Shown: in pieces, positions 1 through 4,389 of the stretch | How the letters are laid out: each line of letters starts with the position of its first letter | Numbering within the stretch: position 1 is the first letter of the stretch | Assembly: GCA_002404115.1 (NCBI GenBank) | Contig: DHJB01000036.1 | Span: 1 to 6,429, forward strand | Reading direction: 5' to 3' | Source of the DNA: Microbacteriaceae bacterium UBA4731 | Lineage (GTDB): Bacteria; Actinomycetota; Actinomycetes; Actinomycetales; Microbacteriaceae | DNA length: 6,429 nucleotides | Program-made: the position numbers and the translations under genes | Notes under the pieces: model-generated | Databases searched by the model: none | Told to the model about the DNA's origin: nothing | The model's input: the letters and a program-made list of their open reading frames with translations, nothing else

Positions 1-225
1 TGGACGATGGCCGAATACGACGCGCAGTGCGTGGTCTGGCAGACCGCGCTCAACCCCGTCATCGCGCTCGAGCTGCTCGCCGCCGGCACCTGGACCGGGA
101 CCGGCGTGCTCGGTCCGGAGGCGTTCGACGCGAAGCCGTTCCTCGACCTGATGGACGCGCCGGAGTCGGCGGGCGGCTACGGCCAGCCCTGGGGCCTGCA
201 GGACCGCCTCGCCCCGAGCGCATGA
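1..225 (+). CDS. Saccharopine dehydrogenase-like protein, C-terminal fragment (5' end outside window)
   Basis: The frame is open from base 1 and ends at TGA 223-225, giving the last 74 residues. The ATG at base 7 is internal, because the codons before it stay open and the start of the protein is missing. The tail carries a GVLGPEAFDAKPFL segment followed by YGQPWGLQ, which resembles the C-terminal end of saccharopine dehydrogenase/Lys9-like NAD(P)-dependent oxidoreductases. Family members reversibly join or split lysine-derived saccharopine or related imino compounds using a Rossmann-type nucleotide domain, which would lie upstream of the window. The visible part holds no nucleotide-binding motif, so the assignment rests on the C-terminal signature alone. 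It is separated from the next gene by a 127-bp gap holding a 19-bp inverted repeat, so co-transcription is uncertain. Substrate cannot be inferred, since actinobacterial members of this family are often not lysine enzymes. Confidence 0.75.
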   Translation, partial: WTMAEYDAQCVVWQTALNPVIALELLAAGTWTGTGVLGPEAFDAKPFLDLMDAPESAGGYGQPWGLQDRLAPSA

Positions 226-253
226 TCACCCCCACCCCCGCCGCCACCGCCTT

Positions 254-316
254 CCGCGAGACTGCAGTTGTGGTCACTAAAACGCCGTCAAAACGCGCAC
301 AACTGCAGTTTCGCGG
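254..316. repeat. 19-bp inverted repeat (long hairpin) between two genes
   Basis: The left arm 254-272 (CCGCGAG then ACTGCAGTTGTG) pairs with the right arm 298-316 over 19 positions. The only non-Watson-Crick position, base 260 against base 310, would be G-U in RNA. The 25-nt loop (273-297) contains AAAACGC twice (279-285 and 290-296, 11-nt spacing). It starts 28 bp after the stop of the upstream gene and ends 24 bp before the SD of the next gene. There is no T-run after the right arm, so it is not a classical intrinsic terminator. A REP/MITE-like repeat, a factor-assisted terminator or a 5'-UTR structure of the downstream gene are all possible. The structure is read directly; its role is unknown. 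Confidence 0.8.
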
Positions 317-340
317 CAGACCGATCGCGGGCGACGCGCG

Positions 341-345
341 AGGAG
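341..345 (+). promoter_or_regulatory. Ribosome binding site of the FAD oxidoreductase gene
   Basis: AGGAG lies 7 nt before the ATG at 353. This supports that start over other in-frame starts and shows the gene has its own translation initiation rather than depending on coupling to the upstream gene. Confidence 0.8.
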
Positions 346-352
346 CACACCG

Positions 353-1726
353 ATGATCAACGGCGAGGTCTCGTTCTGGTGGAACCAGCTCGGGCGGCCG
401 GCCCCGCGCGCGCCGCTGCCCGGCCCGATCCGCGCCGACGTCTGCATCGTCGGCGCCGGCTACACCGGGCTCTGGACCGCGTACTACCTGAAGAAGGCGG
501 CGCCGTTGCTGCGGATCGTCATCCTGGAGCAGCGCTTCGCCGGCTTCGGTGCGTCCGGTCGCAACGGCGGCTGGCTGACTAATTCCGTCACCGGCGGCCG
601 TGAGCAATACGTGAGGAGCCACGGCCGCGACGCGGCAGGGCGCTTCCAGACCAGCATGAACGAGACCGTCGACGAGGTCATCCGGGTCGCCGCGGCCGAG
701 GGCATCGACGCCGACATCGTCAAGGGCGGCGAGTTCACGGTCGCCTACGACGAACCCCAGCAGCGCCGCCTCGCCGCCGCGGCCCGCGCCGAGCAGCGGT
801 GGCCGATGACGGATGTCGCACTCCTCTCGGCGAAGCAGGCCACGGCCCGCATCAACGTCGTGGGCACCACCGGCGCCATGTGGCATCCGCACTGCGCCCG
901 CATCCAGCCGGCCAAACTCGCCGCCGGGCTCGCCCGGGTGGTCGAGGCGCTCGGCGTCGAAATCTATGAGGACACCGCGGTGACCGAGATCACGCCGGGG
1001 CGTGCGGTCACCGTGCGCGGCGTCGTCGAGGCCGACTTCGTCGTGCGCGCGACCGAAGGATTCACCGCCGGGCTGAAGGGCCTGCACCGGGCCTGGTTGC
1101 CGATGAACTCGTCCCTCATCGCGACGGAGCCCCTCGGCGCCGACGTCTGGGACAGCATCGGCTGGGCCGGCCGCGAGACGCTCGGCGACATGGCGCACGC
1201 GTACATGTACGCGCAGCGCACGGCCGACGACCGAATCGCGATCGGCGGACGCGGCGTGCCGTACCGCTTCGGCTCGAAGACGGATGCCGACGGCCAGACC
1301 CCGGCGAGCACCGTCGAGTCGCTCCGCGGTATCCTCGCCCGCTTCTTCCCGGCCACGGCGGGAGTCGCCATCGACCATGTCTGGTCGGGGGTGCTCGGCG
1401 TTCCCCGGGACTGGGCGGCCACCGTGGGCCTTGACCGCGCCAGGGGACTTGCCTGGGCCGGCGGCTACGTCGGCACCGGCGTCGCCACGACGAACCTCGC
1501 CGGCCGCACGCTCACCGACCTGATCCTCGGCAACGAGACCGCGCTCACCGGGCTGCCCTGGGTGAACCACCGGGTGCGCAACTGGGAGCCGGAGCCGCTG
1601 CGCTGGCTCGCGGTCACGGCGCTCTACCAGGCCTATTCGATGGCCGACCGCGCCGAGCTCACCCGCCGGCACACGACGTCCCCGATCGCGACCCTCGCCG
1701 ACCTCGTCTCCGGCCGCGGCCACTAG
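353..1726 (+). CDS. FAD-dependent oxidoreductase, DAO family (amine/D-amino acid/glycine oxidase fold)
   Basis: A 457-residue protein. The N-terminal Rossmann motif DVCIVGAGYTGLWTA (GxGxxG at residues 34-39) is followed by acidic E59, the usual ligand for the adenosine ribose of FAD. Next comes GASGRNGG (66-73), a signature of the DAO/PuuB/OrdL group that lines the flavin pocket. A C-terminal block WAGGYVGTGVATTNLAG (about 368-384) is the second FAD-contacting motif typical of this fold. Length (about 400-480 is usual) and motif order are normal, with no frameshift or missing element. No signal peptide or membrane segment is seen, so it is probably cytosolic. Family members oxidise C-N bonds of amino acids or polyamine derivatives to imines, passing electrons to oxygen or another acceptor. 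The start at 353 has a good SD. The closest named relatives by motif are gamma-glutamylputrescine oxidase-type enzymes, but the substrate cannot be read from sequence. Its position before a D-amino-acid-linked gene pair suggests, without proving, an amino acid or amine substrate. Confidence 0.88.
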   Translation: MINGEVSFWWNQLGRPAPRAPLPGPIRADVCIVGAGYTGLWTAYYLKKAAPLLRIVILEQRFAGFGASGRNGGWLTNSVTGGREQYVRSHGRDAAGRFQTSMNETVDEVIRVAAAEGIDADIVKGGEFTVAYDEPQQRRLAAAARAEQRWPMTDVALLSAKQATARINVVGTTGAMWHPHCARIQPAKLAAGLARVVEALGVEIYEDTAVTEITPGRAVTVRGVVEADFVVRATEGFTAGLKGLHRAWLPMNSSLIATEPLGADVWDSIGWAGRETLGDMAHAYMYAQRTADDRIAIGGRGVPYRFGSKTDADGQTPASTVESLRGILARFFPATAGVAIDHVWSGVLGVPRDWAATVGLDRARGLAWAGGYVGTGVATTNLAGRTLTDLILGNETALTGLPWVNHRVRNWEPEPLRWLAVTALYQAYSMADRAELTRRHTTSPIATLADLVSGRGH

Positions 1727-1731
1727 CCTCC

Positions 1732-1773
1732 GTAGCGCGTAGCGCGTCGCGCGTAGCGCGTAGCCCGTCGCCG
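1732..1773. repeat. 7-bp tandem repeat, six units
   Basis: Six consecutive heptamers start 5 bp after the stop of the FAD oxidoreductase: GTAGCGC, GTAGCGC, GTCGCGC, GTAGCGC, GTAGCCC, GTCGCCG. Three are identical and the rest differ at one or a few positions, decaying toward the 3' end. This is a short microsatellite-like array that could arise by strand slippage. No protein-coding role is apparent because it lies outside any supported gene. Its function, if any, is unknown. Confidence 0.8.
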
Positions 1774-1779
1774 CGCGCC

Positions 1780-1866
1780 CCCGGCGAATTCGACGGAGAA
1801 TTCGCCGGGAATCGGCATTTCAGCGCCGAAAAACGGCATTTCACGAGAAATCTCCGTCGAATTCGC
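1780..1866. repeat. Composite palindromic intergenic element with mutually exclusive hairpins
   Basis: Two inverted repeats share one arm. The outer one is a perfect 16-bp pair, GCGAATTCGACGGAGA at 1784-1799 with its complement at 1851-1866, enclosing 51 nt. The inner one is a perfect 11-bp pair, CCCGGCGAATT at 1780-1790 with AATTCGCCGGG at 1799-1809, and an 8-nt loop. Bases 1784-1790 are used by both, so the two stems cannot form together. Inside the outer loop the 10-mer CGGCATTTCA occurs twice (1813-1822 and 1834-1843, 21-bp spacing), and small GCCG/CGGC stems are possible. No T-tract follows. The layout suits a mobile REP/MITE-like repeat or a switching RNA leader. Other genomic copies cannot be examined from this window alone. 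Confidence 0.8.
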
Positions 1867-1904
1867 AGGGCACGGGGAGGCTGCACGACGGGGGCGAATT
1901 GTGG

Positions 1905-1910
1905 TCTACT
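1905..1910 (+). promoter_or_regulatory. Possible -10 element for leaderless transcription of the GNAT gene
   Basis: TCTACT matches TATAAT at four of six positions and ends 6 nt before ATG 1917, so a transcript could begin at the start codon itself. A weak -35 candidate, TGCACG (1882-1887), is 17 bp upstream. No convincing SD precedes ATG 1917. The conserved A at position 2 of the -10 is missing, so this is a weaker call than the promoter near 4378. Confidence 0.4.
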
Positions 1911-1916
1911 CGATGC

Positions 1917-2708
1917 ATGAGCGTTGACACCGGTGTCGCCAAGGAAGCCTTCCGCCTGGCCGAGGTCGCGGCGGAAGCCGCCGGGGTGTCCGTGCGGATG
2001 GCCGAGCCCGGCGACATGGCCGGGATCATGGGCCTGTTCGAACGCACCTGGGGCCCCGGCCGCAGCCCCGACCGGTCCATGCTCCTCGCCCTGGACTACG
2101 CGGGGAACACCGTGCTGATCGCACTCGCGTCCGGCAAGCCGGTTGGCGCGACCCTCGGCTTCCTCGGCTGGTCAGACGGCGTCCACCTGCACTCGCACAT
2201 GTCGGCCGTCGTCCCCTGGCGGCGCAGCGGCGGCGTCGGCTACGCCCTCAAGCTGTTCCAGCGCGCCGTCTGCCTCGAGCACGACGTGTCCGAGATCCGC
2301 TGGACCTTCGACCCGCTCATCCGTCGCAACGCCCACTTCAACCTGGTCAAGCTCGGCGTCGAAGTGGTGAAGTTCCTGCCCGACTTCTATGGGCGCCTCG
2401 ACGACGCCGTCAGCGGCAGCGACCAGAGCGACCGGTTCGAGGTGCGCTGGCGCCTGGACTCCGACCGGGTGTCGCGGGCGCTCTCCGGCGAACCGCAGCC
2501 CAGGTGGTCGACGACCGACGTGCTGCCGCTCGACGTCGATTTCGAGCGCCTCCGCGCCGACGATCCGGATGCCGCTGCCCTCCTCCGCAAGCAGTCCCGG
2601 CTGCTGTTCCACTCGGCGATGGCCACCGGGCTCCGCCCCGAGCTGAATGCCGAAAACGCGTACGTATTCACGGCGGACCGCGCCGAGAGGAGCCACCGTG
2701 AAGCTTGA
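1917..2708 (+). CDS. GNAT-family N-acyltransferase, COG3375 type (likely D-amino acid N-succinyltransferase)
   Basis: A 263-residue protein from ATG 1917. An in-frame TTG at 1899 would add six residues but overlaps the candidate -10, so ATG is preferred. The acyl-CoA-binding region is HSHMSAVVPWRRSGGVGYALK (about 92-112), whose RRSGGVGYA is the RxxGxG/A loop of GNAT enzymes. It is followed by RWTFDPLIRRNAHFNLVKLG (about 128-147) and FLPDFYG (153-159). These WTFDPL...RNA.FNL.KLG and LP..YG blocks are the hallmark of COG3375, a GNAT branch often encoded beside N-succinylamino acid racemases. In Geobacillus such a protein is described as transferring succinyl from succinyl-CoA to D-amino acids. 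The next gene is of that racemase group and overlaps this one by 11 bp, which supports the same role here. The protein looks soluble, with no signal peptide. The acyl donor and amino-acid range are inferred from context; acetyl-CoA use is not excluded. Confidence 0.85.
   Translation: MSVDTGVAKEAFRLAEVAAEAAGVSVRMAEPGDMAGIMGLFERTWGPGRSPDRSMLLALDYAGNTVLIALASGKPVGATLGFLGWSDGVHLHSHMSAVVPWRRSGGVGYALKLFQRAVCLEHDVSEIRWTFDPLIRRNAHFNLVKLGVEVVKFLPDFYGRLDDAVSGSDQSDRFEVRWRLDSDRVSRALSGEPQPRWSTTDVLPLDVDFERLRADDPDAAALLRKQSRLLFHSAMATGLRPELNAENAYVFTADRAERSHREA
2688..2692 (+). promoter_or_regulatory. Ribosome binding site of the NSAR/OSBS gene, inside the GNAT coding region
   Basis: AGGAG lies 5 nt before GTG 2698 and within the last codons of the upstream gene. 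It decides the GTG start over the upstream in-frame ATG at 2647, which lacks an SD and would prepend 17 Arg/Thr-rich residues not seen in this family. The arrangement suits translational coupling. Confidence 0.85.
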
Positions 2709-3822
2709 ATCGATCACCCTGCACCGGGTGGCGATGCCCCTCGTGCGCCCGTTCGAGACGTCTTTCGCCCGGCAGAGCAGGCGCGTGCTCCTGCTGGTGC
2801 ACGTGCGCACGAGCGAGGGCGAGGGCTGGGCCGAATGCGTCGCCATGGAGAGCCCGCTGTACAGCTCCGAGTACGTGGAGGGCGCCGAGCACGTGATCCG
2901 GCACTACCTGGCCCCCGCGTTGCTGAACGCGGCGGACGTCACGGCGGAGACGGTGGGCCGGCTCACGGCGTTCGTCGTCGGCCACCGGATGGCAAAGGCT
3001 GCGCTCGAAGCGGCCGTGCTCGACGCGCAGCTGCGGGCATCCGGGACGTCGTTCGGCAGCTACCTCGGCGCCGTCACCGACTGGGTCGACTGCGGCGTCT
3101 CGGTGGGGATCAGCCCCGACCTCGACACGCTCCTCGACGAGGTGTCCGGCTACGTCTCCGAGGGCTACCGGCGGATCAAGCTCAAGATCAAACCCGGCTG
3201 GGACATCGGCCCGGTCGCAATGGTGCGCGAAATGATCGGCCCGGACATGCTGCTGCAGGTCGACGCCAACACCGCGTACACAGCCGCCGACATCGCCCAC
3301 CTGGGCCAGCTCGACGCGTTCAACCTCGTGCTGATCGAACAGCCCTTCGTCGAGGAGGACATCGCCACCCACGTCGCCCTCGCCCGGTCCATTACGACGC
3401 CGGTGTGCCTCGACGAGTCGATCGTCAGCGTGGGCGTTGCGCTGGACGCGATCGAACGCGGCGCGACCTCCATCATCAACATCAAGCCGGGCCGGGTCGG
3501 CGGCTACCTCGAATCGGTGCGCATCCACGACCTCTGCGTCGCGCACGAGGTGCCGGTGTGGTGCGGTGGGATGCTCGAGACCGGCGTCGGGCGGGCAGCC
3601 AATGTGGCGCTCGCCGCGCTGCCGGGCTTCATCCTGCCGGGGGACACCTCGGCGAGCAACCGGTACTTCGCCGAGGACCTCGTCGAGGAACCCTTCGTGC
3701 TCGGCACCGGTGAGCATGCCGGCCAGCTCGCTGTTCCCACCGGGCCGGGCACCGGGGTCACCGTGCGCGAGGATCTCGTGCGCGACTGGTCCCTCGTCGC
3801 CCCGGTCACGCTCACCCGGTAG
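2698..3822 (+). CDS. menC: N-succinylamino acid racemase / o-succinylbenzoate synthase (enolase superfamily, MenC type)
   Basis: A 374-residue protein starting at GTG 2698. The N-terminal capping domain opens with KLESITLHRVAMPLVRPFET, a usual beginning for MenC/NSAR proteins. The barrel carries the complete catalytic set: KLK at 161-163 (K163 as one acid/base), metal ligands D189 (QVDAN), E214 (LIEQP) and D239 (CLDES), and K263 (NIKPG) as the opposite base. Residue numbers coincide with those I recall for the Amycolatopsis enzyme. R266 (KPGR) and the GGMLETGVGRAAN block (290-302) are also present, as in the NSAR/OSBS subgroup. The enzyme abstracts the alpha proton of N-acylamino acids, or dehydrates SHCHC to o-succinylbenzoate in menaquinone synthesis. 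Automated pipelines would probably call it menC, hence the symbol. The overlapping GNAT gene, with no men genes nearby, favours N-succinylamino acid racemisation as its main job. It needs a divalent metal and is probably cytosolic. Family membership is near certain; the choice of physiological reaction is inference. Confidence 0.9.
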   Translation: MKLESITLHRVAMPLVRPFETSFARQSRRVLLLVHVRTSEGEGWAECVAMESPLYSSEYVEGAEHVIRHYLAPALLNAADVTAETVGRLTAFVVGHRMAKAALEAAVLDAQLRASGTSFGSYLGAVTDWVDCGVSVGISPDLDTLLDEVSGYVSEGYRRIKLKIKPGWDIGPVAMVREMIGPDMLLQVDANTAYTAADIAHLGQLDAFNLVLIEQPFVEEDIATHVALARSITTPVCLDESIVSVGVALDAIERGATSIINIKPGRVGGYLESVRIHDLCVAHEVPVWCGGMLETGVGRAANVALAALPGFILPGDTSASNRYFAEDLVEEPFVLGTGEHAGQLAVPTGPGTGVTVREDLVRDWSLVAPVTLTR

Positions 3823-3845
3823 CGCTGCCGCCAATTTGCGCGATA

Positions 3846-3905
3846 CGCGGGAGCTGCGCCGCTTCGCGGGAGGCGCGCCACCCGCGAAGCGGCGCAGCTC
3901 GCGCG
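3846..3905. repeat. Long perfect hairpin between convergent genes (possible bidirectional terminator or REP-like repeat)
   Basis: A perfect 20-bp inverted repeat, GAGCTGCGCCGCTTCGCGGG at 3851-3870, pairs with 3881-3900 around a 10-nt loop that contains the palindrome GGCGCGCC. One mismatch (3850/3901) is followed by four more pairs, extending the stem to 3846-3905. It begins 23 bp after the stop of the racemase gene and lies about 70 bp downstream of the stop of the opposing gene, so transcripts from both sides run into it. There is no T-tract on either side. It could stop transcription from both directions or be a dispersed repeat. Confidence 0.8.
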
Positions 3906-3946
3906 CAGAAGGTCAACGCCGCCAGTTCGTCGGCCAGTCGGAGACA

Positions 3947-3960
3947 CGAGCACGTGCTCG
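3947..3960. repeat. 14-bp perfect palindrome
   Basis: CGAGCACGTGCTCG reads the same on both strands, with no central spacer, and includes CACGTG. It lies 17 bp beyond the stop codon of the minus-strand gene and outside the large hairpin. A site for a dimeric DNA-binding protein is possible. Its position downstream of both converging genes makes an operator role unlikely, and chance is not excluded. Confidence 0.6.
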
Positions 3961-3977
3961 GGGCGGCCGAATGCCGC

Positions 3978-4271
3978 TCAGGCCTTCAGGCTGCTCGCCA
4001 GGACTTCGAACTCCTCGACGCCCACGATCTGCGTGCCCTGCTCTGAACTGCTCTCGGCGCGGATCGTGTTCGCGGCCTGCCGGCTTGCCGTGAGGGCCTC
4101 CTCGCTCTCCCACAACGTGATGGACAGGGCCTTCCCGGTCTCGGCGCTGTTCAAGAAATAGACTCCCCGGCATCCCGGGAGTTGAAGCACCCGGCTCACG
4201 GTCTTCTCCGTGACGGCTGCGTCGACGGCGGTTTCGGCGCCGGCCTGGTATGTACTGACTCTGGCGAACAT
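3978..4271 (-). CDS. Small antibiotic biosynthesis monooxygenase (ABM)-like, dimeric alpha/beta-barrel protein
   Basis: A 97-residue protein on the minus strand. ATG at 4271-4269 is chosen because two tandem AGGAG sequences lie just upstream; a longer in-frame ATG at 4328 would run through these SDs. The pattern is a first beta strand MFARVSTYQAG, then a helix with VSRVLQLPGCRGVYFLNSAETGKALSITLWES (about residues 25-56), a helix of EEALTASRQAA, and a last strand IVGVEEFEVL (82-91). The PGCRGVYF, ITLWES.EAL and terminal beta-strand order match the ferredoxin-like ABM fold. Proteins of this size usually form dimers. Some oxidise aromatic polyketides or degrade haem, but many have no known reaction. 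The residues of haem-degrading members are not evident here, so no substrate is proposed. The gene faces away from the DUF853 gene across a 118-bp gap and converges on the racemase gene. Confidence 0.75.
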   Translation of the reverse strand: MFARVSTYQAGAETAVDAAVTEKTVSRVLQLPGCRGVYFLNSAETGKALSITLWESEEALTASRQAANTIRAESSSEQGTQIVGVEEFEVLASSLKA

Positions 4272-4277
4272 TGATGT

Positions 4278-4287
4278 CTCCTCTCCT
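4278..4287 (-). promoter_or_regulatory. Tandem Shine-Dalgarno sequences of the ABM-like gene
   Basis: On the minus strand AGGAG occurs twice back to back (4287-4283 and 4282-4278). The nearer copy is 6 nt from the ATG at 4271. This purine-rich leader fixes the start codon and predicts efficient initiation. Confidence 0.8.
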
Positions 4288-4377
4288 CCCACCAGTAAGA
4301 ACCGGACAGCGTTCTCGCACAAGTCCAACCCGCTCCGGGGGGCGAAAATCGGCTGGTCGCCGAGCCCGGCGCGGGTC

Positions 4378-4383
4378 TAGGCT
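4378..4383 (+). promoter_or_regulatory. -10 promoter element for leaderless transcription of the DUF853 ATPase gene
   Basis: TAGGCT fits the actinobacterial TANNNT -10 consensus and ends 6 nt before ATG 4390, so transcription would start at or next to the A of the start codon. No SD lies upstream of this ATG, in contrast to the other well-supported starts. No strong -35 is seen at 17-19 bp, which is common for such promoters. Confidence 0.6.
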
Positions 4384-4389
4384 GCCGCC

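Noticed and set aside
59..1723. Long minus-strand open frame opposite the FAD oxidoreductase
   Set aside because: Its translation is Arg/Gly/Asp-rich with no recognisable domain, and the opposite strand encodes a complete motif-bearing flavoprotein. Long antisense frames are expected at this GC content.
1899..1916. TTG 1899 as the GNAT start
   Set aside because: It overlaps the candidate -10 element and has only a G-run upstream. The six added residues carry no family feature. It is not fully excluded.
2647..2697. Upstream ATG start for the racemase gene
   Set aside because: It has no SD, would overlap the GNAT gene by about 60 bp and adds a tail unlike the family. GTG 2698 has AGGAG at 5 nt and begins at the usual N-terminus.
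4157..4182. Short near-palindrome ACTCCCCGG/CCCGGGAGT in the ABM-like gene
   Set aside because: It is imperfect and lies inside coding sequence, as expected by chance in GC-rich DNA.
4272..4328. 19-residue N-terminal extension of the ABM-like protein from ATG 4328
   Set aside because: It would translate through two tandem SD sequences, and the fold begins at the internal MFARVSTYQ strand.
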